DNA from: Methanomicrobiales archaeon
GTDB lineage: Archaea; Halobacteriota; Methanomicrobia; Methanomicrobiales; Methanospirillaceae
Direction of reading: 5' to 3'
DNA length: 7,135 bases
Assembly (NCBI GenBank): GCA_017883495.1
Contig: JADGNL010000128.1
Location: 1 to 7,135 of the forward strand
This document shows positions 1 through 6,490 of this stretch, piece by piece (positions within the stretch are counted from its first letter, which is position 1; each line of letters starts with the position of its first letter). The position numbers were made by a program, and so were the translations under genes. The notes beneath the pieces were generated by a model. The model did no database searches and was not told the DNA's origin. It saw only the letters and a list, made by a program, of their open reading frames with translations.

Positions 1-2
1 AC

Positions 3-185
3 GTTCGGCGCTTCATCGAACGGTATAACGACGGCAAATATCCCGTGCCATTCCTGATCGTCATTCACGGATTTGAACCTGAAAGGTGTAAAATCCGGGC
101 TGATGAATCGGCAATCTCTTCACTATGGTATCATCCCGCATTCTCGTGCACGGCATACGCGCGTCCCACGCGCGGCGTGTATTGA
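3..185 (+). pseudogene. 3' fragment of an unidentified plus-strand ORF, possibly a decayed transposase end
   Basis: The frame is open from the window edge to a TGA at 183-185, about 60 codons, with no start visible. The first 20 or so codons have a G/C-biased third position like the genes to the right; the rest does not, as if real coding sequence passes into non-coding sequence. The residues near the start, RRFIERYN, resemble the stretch just before the conserved end of IS3/IS481-type (rve) transposases, where FIExYN is usually followed by an R-x-H segment. Here the next residues (DGKYPVPF) do not match, so the fragment could be frameshifted or truncated, or the likeness could be chance. It lies next to the 3' end of a tRNA gene, a common site for mobile DNA. 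It is the only gene-like stretch oriented on the plus strand. It may equally be the real C-terminus of an unrelated protein. Confidence 0.27.
158..174. repeat. Perfect 7-bp GC-rich inverted repeat with 3-nt loop
   Basis: CGCGCGT, a CCC loop, then ACGCGCG form a perfect hairpin that overlaps the last codons of the plus-strand ORF fragment and ends 9 bases before its stop. No T-tract follows closely on either strand, so it is not a typical archaeal terminator. It could be an mRNA 3' hairpin or a remnant of a mobile-element end. Confidence 0.5.
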
Positions 186-284
186 GACCGATGAAAAGTA
201 GTAATTTCGATTAAAATCCTAAGAAGAATTAGAAATAATAGTGGGCCCATTTTGGAAAAAGGAACCCATACATTTTCTCCTTCA
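186..284. other. A/T-rich intergenic spacer
   Basis: This stretch is clearly richer in A and T than the rest of the window and has no credible ORF. It contains an 8-bp palindrome, TGGGCCCA, at 242-249. On the minus strand it is T-rich, as expected for the region where tRNA transcription ends. Nothing else is recognised in it. Confidence 0.6.
254..262 (-). terminator. T-rich termination signal downstream of the tRNA
   Basis: On the minus strand, CCTTTTTCC lies about 25 nt after the end of the tRNA. Archaeal RNA polymerase often stops at runs of T without needing a hairpin, and a T5 tract shortly after a tRNA fits that. Further short T runs follow. Assigned by position and composition only. 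Confidence 0.4.
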
Positions 285-394
285 TGCTGCGGGAGGGATC
301 CGAACCCTCGATCTCCAGATGTCCCAGGAAATGGCGCCTCATCGCGAATTAAACCCTATGAGTCTGGCGCCTTAACCAGCTAGGCCACCGCAGC
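285..394 (-). tRNA. tRNA-Met (anticodon CAU) with a 36-nt intron
   Basis: The minus strand folds into a complete class I tRNA. The acceptor stem is GCTGCGG/CCGCAGC with all 7 bp paired, and the discriminator base is A73. U8 is present, the D stem is GCCT/AGGC with GG in the loop, and the anticodon stem is CCAGA/TCTGG. The variable loop is AGATC, and the T arm is GAGGG-TTCGGAT-CCCTC. After removing 321-356 the anticodon loop reads CTCATAA, giving anticodon CAU. The mature RNA is 74 nt before CCA. CCA is not encoded (TGA follows), so it must be added by the CCA-adding enzyme. The anticodon stem lacks the three G:C pairs of initiator tRNA, so this is elongator Met. A tRNA-Ile2, with C34 modified to agmatidine, has the same CAU anticodon and is not strictly excluded. 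Confidence 0.93.
321..356 (-). other. Archaeal tRNA intron with bulge-helix-bulge splice motif
   Basis: The intron sits at the canonical position between nucleotides 37 and 38. Reading the minus strand, the central 4-bp helix is CTCA (anticodon loop) with TGGG (intron 3' end). It is flanked by two 3-nt bulges, TAG (cut TA|G) and ACA (cut AC|A). The outer helix is the anticodon stem and the inner helix starts with GG/CC. This is the substrate form of the archaeal tRNA splicing endonuclease. The intron is 36 nt with no ORF and no strong internal stem beyond a possible CGC/GCG pairing. Confidence 0.88.
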
Positions 395-404
395 CCGCAC
401 GTTG

Positions 405-441
405 TGCATAATAAAAACGCGGGAGAGAGTGATAAAGATTC
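405..441 (-). promoter_or_regulatory. Candidate promoter region for the tRNA gene
   Basis: Two A/T-rich boxes precede the tRNA on the minus strand: TTTTTATTAT at 408-417 and AATCTTTATC at 431-440. Archaeal TATA boxes are usually centred about 25-27 nt before the transcription start. The distal box would give a leader of about 16 nt. The proximal box is slightly too close to the mature 5' end and may instead be a T-rich terminator for the protease gene upstream. Confidence 0.35.
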
Positions 442-446
442 TGCTG

Positions 447-463
447 GGGGCCGATCCAGCCCC
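447..463 (-). terminator. Weak hairpin after the protease gene
   Basis: On the minus strand GGGGC, a 7-nt loop and GCCCC form a 5-bp stem about 40 nt after the protease stop. The first T-rich run after it is at 413-417, about 30 nt further on. It may stabilise the mRNA end or contribute to termination; no direct T-tract supports a standard terminator. Confidence 0.25.
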
Positions 464-502
464 GCCGGACCATGGAGAGGGAGGTAGCCTTCGCCACGAC
501 CT

Positions 503-2503
503 TCAGATGAGGTTGAAGAGGAGGATGGTGTCCTGGAAGTCGAGGCGCCCGTTTCCGTTGTAGTCGAAGAGCCGGAGCGGCTCGTTGGCCGCGATCCAGT
601 CTGTCTCGCCAAAGAAGAGCGTGACGTCTGCGAAGTCGGCCCTGCCGTTGCCGTTGACGTCTTCGCACCACCCGTCCCCGTTCAGATCGGCCGGCCGACC
701 TATGCCCCCCGGGATTGCCGGCGGGGCTGATGATACATAATAGACCAGAGGGAGACGGTCCACGTTCCCGCCATCGCCGAAGAGGTCGTACGGCCCGTCC
801 GCGAAGCCGTCGCGGTTCTCGTCCCAGTGCGTGTCCGACCATCCCGTCAGACCGGGCGCACCCCAGTAGTTGCCGCCCGTGCGCGGTCCCCCGACGACGT
901 TGGGCCCTGACCCCGCCGACCCGTTCCACGCGTTCGGGAGTATCGCACCCCCGAACCGGACGTTGACGTCGTTGACCAGCCGGTTGTCGACGATCCGGTT
1001 GCCGCCCGATGCGTAGAGCGAAATGCCGGCCGTCATCGAACCCGTGATCTCGTTCCGCTCGAGCGTCGCGTTCCCCGAATCGCGGACAAAGACGCCGATG
1101 CCGTTACCGGTCAGCTCGCACCCCCGAACCGAGACGTTCCGCGCCCGACCGTCGAGGGAGAGCCCCGCGAAGGCCGAGCCCGCGATCCTGCTGTCCGTGA
1201 TGCCGCCGCCGTCGACGCCGTAGAATGCAGCCCCTTCGTCCCAGCCCTCGAGGACAAGGTCCGTAACGGTCACGTTCGACAGCCCGCCGGAGTTATAGGC
1301 GAGCACCCCGTACTGCCCGGTCCCGGAAGTCGCGCTCACCGTATGCCCGCTCCCGTTCAGCACCACATCCGAGGCCCGGATCTCCACTGCACGCGGGGCG
1401 GCGAGGCCCGCCTGGTCCCGGACGAGATAGTAACTCCCCGGCTCGGTGATCACGCACGGCAGCGCCTCGATCGCCCGCGGCGTGGGCGAGGCCGACGGTG
1501 CGAAAGCGACCTTTTCGGTCATCCAGAGCATGGCCGCCGCGTCCTGGTCGAAGAGGCCCACGGTCGCGTCGTAGTCGATGTCCATCGAGATCCGGAAGAG
1601 ACCGTGCGGCCGGCCCGGACGCGCCCCCCATGAGTTGAGCATGACCCAGTACCGGTTGTTCGGATCGGTATCGTCGTATCCGACGCAGAGGATCGCGTGG
1701 CCGCCGGCCCCGCCTTCCTCCTCGTACGGGACATTCACCCAGGGGTCGGGGTTCCAGACGGACCCGTTCTCGGTACCGGCTCCCCAGAAACTGTAGAAAG
1801 CCTGCCACGCGGTCGCGTTCGGCAGGTAGTATGCGAACCAGACCGCGCGATCCCGATCGAGCACGGCCTTGATGTTCGCGATCGCCTGCTCGCGCCCCAC
1901 GTGGCGGGTCACGACCCGCTCGGCCTCGATCGAGGCGATCCGGTAATGGGGATCCATCCCGATCGCGTAGGCCGGGACGAAAGAGCGGCCGTTATCGGCA
2001 CACCATTGGATGCCGTCGGAGTAGCCGGCGTTCGGGTTCGACCAGGGCACGGCCGTTCCTGTCGAGGCGTAGAAGGAGGTGAGATCCCCGAGCACTCCGC
2101 CGTCTCCTGCCCAGCGGAGGCCCGCCGTGGTCGGGCGGTAGTTCGCATCCAGATATTCGACCGAGAGGCGGTCGCGGACTCCGTCCTGAACCGCGTGCGC
2201 GACCTCGAGCACTCCCGTGCCGGCCCATGCCCAGCAGTTCCCCGCCCGCCCCTGGTTCCGTTCGACCGGGACGTAGTCGAGGTACGGAAGGAGATCCTGC
2301 GACCCGTTCGGCGCCGCCACGGCACGAAGGCGGACGGGGTCCGCCTCGACAGCCGGAGCCCGACCATACGCCGCGTTCCAGGCCGCGAGCTGGGCCGCAT
2401 CCGGGTGCATGATCCCGTACTCGTCATCCGAGGCCGCCACAGGGGCGAGCGACACCAGCAGGAGGGCGAGACCGAGCGCGGCGATGAGGCGGACCGTGAC
2501 CAT
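503..2503 (-). CDS. Secreted C1A (papain-like) cysteine protease with NosD-like beta-helix and dockerin-like C-terminus
   Basis: A 666-aa exported protein. Residues 1-24 form a signal peptide: short basic start, hydrophobic core, VAA cleavage site. The papain-like domain runs from about 70 to 330. It has the oxyanion Gln84 in NQGRAGNCW, nucleophile Cys90, His269 in GGHAILCVGYDD and Asn290 in LNSWG, so the catalytic set is complete. Residues about 349-589 are a parallel beta-helix of the NosD/CASH type, with repeated short strands and a GGNYWG motif common in methanogen surface proteins. Residues 605-666 hold two calcium loops, DVNGNGRADFAD (615-626) and DYNGNGRLDFQD (647-658), as in dockerin-like modules. 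Several NxS/T sequons fit archaeal N-glycosylation. It probably cleaves proteins or peptides outside the cell; the substrate is unknown. The ATG is chosen because it puts the signal peptide at the N-terminus; an in-frame TTG at 2536 would add 11 residues. No clear ribosome-binding site is seen, and it is separated from pycA by a likely terminator. Confidence 0.9.
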   Translation of the reverse strand: MVTVRLIAALGLALLLVSLAPVAASDDEYGIMHPDAAQLAAWNAAYGRAPAVEADPVRLRAVAAPNGSQDLLPYLDYVPVERNQGRAGNCWAWAGTGVLEVAHAVQDGVRDRLSVEYLDANYRPTTAGLRWAGDGGVLGDLTSFYASTGTAVPWSNPNAGYSDGIQWCADNGRSFVPAYAIGMDPHYRIASIEAERVVTRHVGREQAIANIKAVLDRDRAVWFAYYLPNATAWQAFYSFWGAGTENGSVWNPDPWVNVPYEEEGGAGGHAILCVGYDDTDPNNRYWVMLNSWGARPGRPHGLFRISMDIDYDATVGLFDQDAAAMLWMTEKVAFAPSASPTPRAIEALPCVITEPGSYYLVRDQAGLAAPRAVEIRASDVVLNGSGHTVSATSGTGQYGVLAYNSGGLSNVTVTDLVLEGWDEGAAFYGVDGGGITDSRIAGSAFAGLSLDGRARNVSVRGCELTGNGIGVFVRDSGNATLERNEITGSMTAGISLYASGGNRIVDNRLVNDVNVRFGGAILPNAWNGSAGSGPNVVGGPRTGGNYWGAPGLTGWSDTHWDENRDGFADGPYDLFGDGGNVDRLPLVYYVSSAPPAIPGGIGRPADLNGDGWCEDVNGNGRADFADVTLFFGETDWIAANEPLRLFDYNGNGRLDFQDTILLFNLI

Positions 2504-2538
2504 GGCGAACACTTCGGTGAGGGGTCGCCTCGGCAAGC

Positions 2539-2558
2539 AAAAAAGGGAACGGTCCCCC
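2539..2558 (-). terminator. Terminator of the pycBA operon
   Basis: Right after the pycA stop, the minus strand carries a 5-bp hairpin (GGGGA, loop CCG, TTCCC, one G:T pair) followed immediately by T6 at 2539-2544. A hairpin with a U-tract, or the U-tract alone, would end archaeal transcription here. The same T-run could act as a poor TATA element for the protease gene, whose ATG is 36 nt further on. Confidence 0.5.
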
Positions 2559-2560
2559 GG

Positions 2561-4039
2561 TTATTCCCGGGGCTTCGACCGGATGTACGTCCCGACCGCC
2601 GCCGATATCGCGGCCACCTCCTTGGTCTGGCGGAGCGAGGAGGCGAGGGTCTGCATGCGCGCCTCCTCCTCGCGGAGCGCCCGGAGAAGGCTCCGCTGGA
2701 TGTGCTCCTCGGTGAGGAAGTGCGTATGCGTGTCCCCCTCGATGAAATGCCGGTTGTGCATCAGGGCGAAGTGGAGCGGAAGCGTCGTCTGGACGCCGAG
2801 GATCACATACTCCGAGATCGCGCGGCGCATCCGCTCGATCGCCGTGATCCGACTCAACCCGTAGGTGCAGAGCTTGGCGATCATGGAGTCGTAGTATGGC
2901 GAGATCGCGTAGCCCATGTGGACTCCGGAGTCGAGCCGCACCCCCGGGCCGCCCGGCGAACGGTAGCGAACGATCTTGCCGGGCGTGGCCTGGAAGTTGT
3001 TGAGGGGATCCTCGGCGTTGATCCGGCACTCGATGGCGTGGCCCCGGAGGCTGATCTCGTCCTGGGAGTACTCGAGCGGCTCGCCTGCGGCCGTAGCGAT
3101 CTGCTGGCGGACAAGGTCGACACCGGTGACGAGCTCGGTGATCGTATGCTCGACCTGGAGCCGGGTATTCATCTCCATGAAGTAGTACTCCCCGCCCGCG
3201 TACAGGAACTCGACCGTGCCCGCGTTCACGTAGTTGCAGGCCTTCGCCGCGGCGATCGCCGAGGCTGTCATCCGCTCGCGGAGATCCTCGGTCATGATCG
3301 GGCAGGGCGACTCCTCCACGAGCTTCTGGTGCCGCCGCTGGATCGAGCACTCGCGTTCATACAGGTGGACCATGTGCCCGTGTTCGTCGCCGAGGATCTG
3401 CACCTCGACGTGTCGGGGCTTGACCAGGTACTTCTCGAGGAGGAGGGTCGGGTCGCCGAAGGCCGAGCCCGCGATCCGTCGCGCCCCCTCGATCGCGTCC
3501 GCGAGGCCGGCCTCGTCCTCGACGATCTGCATCCCGATCCCGCCGCCGCCTGCCGAGGCCTTGACGATCACGGGGTAACCGATCTCGGCCGCGATGCCCT
3601 TCGCGTCGTCGAGGTTCCCGATCCCCTCGGGTGTGCCCGGCACGACCGGCACGCCGGCGGCCTGCATCATCTGCTTGGCCCCGATCTTCGAACCCATGGC
3701 CCGGATCGTCCGAGAGGTCGGGCCGATGAAGGTCACTCCGTTCTCTTCGCAGGCCCGGGCGAACCCGGCGTTCTCGGCGAGGAAGCCGTACCCGGGGTGG
3801 ATCGCCTCGGCCCCGGTCTTACGGGCAACGTCGATGATCCGGTCGATGTTCAGGTACGACTTCGCCGGGGGGGCCTCGCCGACCGGGAAGGCTTCGTCCG
3901 CGTAGCTGACGTGGAGCGCGTTTCGGTCCGGGTCCGAGTAGATGGCGACCGTCTCGATCCCCATCTCGCGACAGGCTCGCATAACCCGGATCGCGATCTC
4001 CCCGCGGTTCGCGACGAGAACCTTCTCGAAGAAGGTCAT
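2561..4039 (-). CDS. pycA: Pyruvate carboxylase subunit A (biotin carboxylase)
   Basis: A 492-aa cytoplasmic biotin carboxylase. It uses ATP and bicarbonate to carboxylate the biotin carried on PycB, the first half-reaction of pyruvate carboxylase. The N-terminal domain begins with VLVANRGEIAIR (residues 7-18). The ATP-grasp part has the glycine-rich loop KASAGGGGIGM (160-170), HVEVQILGD (210-218) and ERECSIQRRHQK (228-239). The metal and active-site block is EMNTRLQVEH (289-298), with Glu289, Asn291 and Arg293. ECRINAEDP (337-345) starts the C-terminal domain. Length and motifs match the methanogen PycA family. The acetyl-CoA carboxylase homologue AccC looks very similar; the partner gene decides the assignment. 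The ATG overlaps the pycB stop by 4 bp (ATGA) and has GGTGG 4 nt upstream, so the two subunits are translationally coupled and probably made in equal amounts. The gene ends with TAA before a terminator-like hairpin. No biotin ligase gene follows it, unlike in some methanogens. Confidence 0.93.
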   Translation of the reverse strand: MTFFEKVLVANRGEIAIRVMRACREMGIETVAIYSDPDRNALHVSYADEAFPVGEAPPAKSYLNIDRIIDVARKTGAEAIHPGYGFLAENAGFARACEENGVTFIGPTSRTIRAMGSKIGAKQMMQAAGVPVVPGTPEGIGNLDDAKGIAAEIGYPVIVKASAGGGGIGMQIVEDEAGLADAIEGARRIAGSAFGDPTLLLEKYLVKPRHVEVQILGDEHGHMVHLYERECSIQRRHQKLVEESPCPIMTEDLRERMTASAIAAAKACNYVNAGTVEFLYAGGEYYFMEMNTRLQVEHTITELVTGVDLVRQQIATAAGEPLEYSQDEISLRGHAIECRINAEDPLNNFQATPGKIVRYRSPGGPGVRLDSGVHMGYAISPYYDSMIAKLCTYGLSRITAIERMRRAISEYVILGVQTTLPLHFALMHNRHFIEGDTHTHFLTEEHIQRSLLRALREEEARMQTLASSLRQTKEVAAISAAVGTYIRSKPRE

Positions 4040-5787
4040 TCGACCACCAGGAGTACATCCCCCGCCTGTACCACGTCGCCCGCGTCTACGAAGATCTCGG
4101 TCACCATCCCATCGCGGGGGCTGTGGATCGGGTTCTCCATCTTCATCGCCTCGAGGACGACAAGGGTGTCGCCCTTCCTGACCTGGGCTCCCCGACTCGT
4201 CCGGACCTCGAGGACCATGCCCTGCATGTTCGACTTGATCCCGTTCCGTATGTCTCCGCGCGGAGCGCGGGCCGGGCCCTTCTCCACGCTCGTGGCGACT
4301 GCGGTCCCCTCGACCGAGAGGATCCGGACCGAGAAGACCTCGCCGTCGACCTCGACCTCCATCATCGACGGCACATCAGCCGCCTGCCGTGCGGCCTCGC
4401 CGGGCCGGGCCGTCGGGATCGCCTCGGGAGTCCGCTCCCCCTTCAGGAACGACGGGGCGATCGCCGGGTAAAGGATATAGGTCAGCACATCGTCCTCGCG
4501 CCGGACGAGCCCCTGCTCCGTCGCCTCGGCCCGCATGCGGTCGTAGACCGGTTCGAGCAGATCCGCGGGCCGGCAGACCACGATCTCCTCCCCCTCGGCG
4601 AGGATCTTGGAGCGGATCGCATCGGAGACGGGCGCGGGCGAGTGGCCGTAGAGCCCGCGGACGTAGTCCCGGACCTCCTTGGTTACGTTCTTGTACCGCT
4701 CGCCGAGGAGCACGTTCAGCACGGCCTGGCTCCCGACGATCTGCGAGGTCGGAGTCACGAGCGGCGGATATCCGCGGTCTTTCCGGACGCGCGGCACCTC
4801 GGCGAAGACCTCGTCGAGCCGGTCGAGCGCGTCCTGCTCCTTGAGCTGGCTGACCAGGTTCGAGATCATACCGCCGGGAAGCTGGTAGATCAGAACGTCC
4901 GAGTCGACCCGCTCCGAGATCGGGTCCACGAGCGTTCCGTACCGCTGACGGAGGGCGAGACAGGCGTTTCTCGCCTCCCGGAGAGTCAGCAGATCCATCC
5001 CGGTCGCGCGATCGGTTCCGACGAGCGAGGCGACCACGGACTCGGTCGGCGGCTGCGACGTCCCGAGCGCGAACGGCGACATGGCCGTATCCAGGATGTC
5101 CACCCCGGCCTCGATCGCGGCCTGGTAGGACATGGAGGCGATCCCCGAGGTCGAGTGGGAATGGAGGCAGACCGGGAGGCCGGTCGTCTCCCGGATTCCC
5201 GTGATCAGCTCGCGGGCCGCGGCCGGCATGATCAGGCCGGCCATGTCCTTGATGCAGATCGAGTCCGCGCCCCGGGCCGAGAGCTCGCCGGCCATCTCGA
5301 CGAAGCCCGGGACCGAGTGGACCGGTGAAAGCGTGTACGAGATCGCTCCCTGGAGATGGGCGCCGGTCTCCTTCACGGCCCGCATCGAGCGCTCCATGTT
5401 CCGGAGATCGTTGAGCGCGTCGAAGATCCGGAAGACGTCGACCCCGTTCGTATATGCGGCTCCGACGAAGCGGTCGACCACGTCGTCGGGGTAGTGGCGG
5501 TACCCGACCAGGTTCTGGCCGCGGAGAAGCATCTGGATCCGGGTGTTCGGGAGGACCTCCTTGAGTCGGCGGAGCCGCTCCCACGGGTCCTCGGCCAGGA
5601 ACCGGATGCACGAGTCGAAGGTCGCGCCGCCCCAGGCCTCGACGGACCAGAAGCCGGCCCGGTCGAGCTGCCGGGCGAGGGGGAGCATATCCTCGGTCCG
5701 GAGTCGAGTGGCGATGAGCGACTGATGGGCGTCCCGCAGGGTCGTATCGGTGATATAGAGCGGTTGTATCGGAATCGCAGCACTCAT
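4036..5787 (-). CDS. pycB: Pyruvate carboxylase subunit B (carboxyltransferase and biotin carrier)
   Basis: A 583-aa protein that moves the carboxyl group from biotin to pyruvate to give oxaloacetate. Residues about 10-300 form the TIM-barrel carboxyltransferase. They include TLRDAHQSL with metal ligand Asp19, KDMAG with Lys180 (normally carbamylated), LHSHSTSG with His209 and His211, and SQPPTES with Thr248. The conserved PycB/OadA middle domain follows to about 450. After a variable linker (about 455-515), residues 516-583 are a biotinyl domain with EAMKMENP; the biotin is expected on Lys549. The same architecture occurs in the alpha subunit of Na+-pumping oxaloacetate decarboxylase. The adjacent biotin carboxylase, and the lack of OadB and OadG, favour pyruvate carboxylase. 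The ATG has GAGGTG 4 nt upstream and fits the family N-terminus. A GTG at 5901 would add 38 non-conserved residues and overlap the preceding gene. Confidence 0.93.
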   Translation of the reverse strand: MSAAIPIQPLYITDTTLRDAHQSLIATRLRTEDMLPLARQLDRAGFWSVEAWGGATFDSCIRFLAEDPWERLRRLKEVLPNTRIQMLLRGQNLVGYRHYPDDVVDRFVGAAYTNGVDVFRIFDALNDLRNMERSMRAVKETGAHLQGAISYTLSPVHSVPGFVEMAGELSARGADSICIKDMAGLIMPAAARELITGIRETTGLPVCLHSHSTSGIASMSYQAAIEAGVDILDTAMSPFALGTSQPPTESVVASLVGTDRATGMDLLTLREARNACLALRQRYGTLVDPISERVDSDVLIYQLPGGMISNLVSQLKEQDALDRLDEVFAEVPRVRKDRGYPPLVTPTSQIVGSQAVLNVLLGERYKNVTKEVRDYVRGLYGHSPAPVSDAIRSKILAEGEEIVVCRPADLLEPVYDRMRAEATEQGLVRREDDVLTYILYPAIAPSFLKGERTPEAIPTARPGEAARQAADVPSMMEVEVDGEVFSVRILSVEGTAVATSVEKGPARAPRGDIRNGIKSNMQGMVLEVRTSRGAQVRKGDTLVVLEAMKMENPIHSPRDGMVTEIFVDAGDVVQAGDVLLVVE

Positions 5788-5791
5788 CGCG

Positions 5792-5797
5792 CACCTC
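5792..5797 (-). promoter_or_regulatory. Ribosome-binding site of pycB
   Basis: GAGGTG, matching the archaeal 16S anti-SD complement, lies 4 nt before the ATG at 5787 and settles that start against the upstream in-frame GTG. Confidence 0.75.
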
Positions 5798-5833
5798 TTC
5801 GGCTGATACCGAGATAAAAGCCGGAAGAGCTGT

Positions 5834-6490
5834 TCACAATGAAAGTATAAAAATATCGCGCGGTCCGAGGATTGCGAAGAGTAAAACGGAGATCGCGACA
5901 CCGGTGGCCAGGCGCTCCGCCAGGGTCGGCGCGAAGTGCGGCACGTGCACGCCCCCGCCGGCGTAACCCCGGAGCGCGATGAGGCCGGCGAGTTCCCGAC
6001 CGCGCCGGAGCTCGACGTGGAGGAGTGCCGCGCCGACCGCGAACCACCGGGGAAGAAGCGGCAGCCGCTTCTGTTCGACCGCGAGCCGGATCTGCGAAAG
6101 ATCGTCGGCGGCGGCCTCGAGCGACCCGAGGGTCAGCTCGGCCGTGAGGCCGAGGTCGAAACCGACGGCAGGGAGGCCGACCCGGGCACCGATCCAGGCC
6201 CCGAGGTCGAATAGGTCGCCGTCCCGCTGAGAGGCGTAGGCGTAGGCTGCAACGAGGAGCACGGCGGAGATCCGGACGAGGTACTGGACGCCGTCGCCAC
6301 CTGAGACGGCCGTCGCCGCTGCCGCAAGCAGAACTGTTACCCCCAGGTAGAGGACGGTGCGGCCGGAGGGGAGGGTTCGGTTCGAGCAGACGAACCACCA
6401 GAGCGCGGCCCCGATCGCCCCTGCGACCGAGATGAATGCAGCCCCCGAGAGGGCGGCCACCGCAAGGAGGCGGTAGCGAGGGTCGTTCAT
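5834..6490 (-). CDS. EcfT-like transmembrane component of an ECF transporter
   Basis: A 218-aa membrane protein. Hydrophobic segments are at about residues 9-33, 45-61, 69-86 and 192-212. Between them is a long, more polar stretch (about 115-180) typical of the cytoplasmic coupling helices of the EcfT/CbiQ/BioN family. ELAGLIALRGY at 166-176 matches the second family signature ending in A/L-R-G, the site that docks on the ATPases. The matching first segment is probably around 128-145 (LSQIRLAVEQKR) but lacks a clear A-R-G. The length is close to BioN-type proteins. The ATG overlaps the stop of the preceding ATPase gene by 4 bp and has GGAGG 4 nt upstream. EcfT proteins couple ATP hydrolysis to a substrate-specific S-component, which is not in this window. 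The family call rests on the ATPase neighbour plus the RG motif; sequence conservation is modest. Confidence 0.72.
   Translation of the reverse strand: MNDPRYRLLAVAALSGAAFISVAGAIGAALWWFVCSNRTLPSGRTVLYLGVTVLLAAAATAVSGGDGVQYLVRISAVLLVAAYAYASQRDGDLFDLGAWIGARVGLPAVGFDLGLTAELTLGSLEAAADDLSQIRLAVEQKRLPLLPRWFAVGAALLHVELRRGRELAGLIALRGYAGGGVHVPHFAPTLAERLATGVAISVLLFAILGPRDIFILSL
5844..5857 (-). promoter_or_regulatory. TATA-box promoter of pycBA
   Basis: On the minus strand GATATTTTTATAC is a good archaeal TATA-like element in otherwise GC-rich sequence. Its centre is about 62 nt before the pycB ATG, so transcription would start near 5823 and give a leader of about 36 nt that contains the ribosome-binding site. 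It lies inside the last codons of the preceding membrane-protein gene. A second, weaker box, CTTTTATC at 5813-5820, is too close to the ATG for a leadered mRNA. pycBA can thus be expressed apart from the transporter operon, though read-through from it is also possible. Confidence 0.5.

Noticed and set aside
285..394. tRNA-Leu (class II with a long variable arm), suggested by the 110-nt length
   Set aside because: The CCAGA/TCTGG stem pairs only if 36 nt are removed from the anticodon loop. The variable loop is then 5 nt, and a complete BHB motif explains the extra sequence.
2504..2536. TTG start adding 11 residues before the protease signal peptide
   Set aside because: It places charged residues ahead of a well-formed signal peptide and is a weaker start codon than the ATG at 2503.
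1697..4471. Very long open frame (over 900 codons) on the plus strand
   Set aside because: It lies antisense to the protease, pycA and part of pycB, all with strong family motifs. Long antisense frames are expected when codons end mostly in G or C. The translation is rich in R, G, D and V with no recognisable domain.
4123..5328. 400-codon open frame on the plus strand
   Set aside because: It is entirely antisense to pycB and has no family-like motifs; a composition shadow.
4036..5787. Oxaloacetate decarboxylase alpha subunit (Na+ pump)
   Set aside because: The architecture is shared, but no OadB or OadG gene is near and a biotin carboxylase is coupled to it, which pyruvate carboxylase needs and the decarboxylase does not.
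5788..5833. Riboswitch or other structured leader before pycB
   Set aside because: The space between the genes is only 46 nt, too short for known biotin- or cofactor-sensing leaders, and no strong stem is apparent.
5788..5901. Upstream GTG start adding 38 residues to PycB
   Set aside because: The extension overlaps the EcfT-like gene, contains the promoter-like sequence and has no similarity to the family N-terminus. The ATG at 5787 has a good ribosome-binding site.
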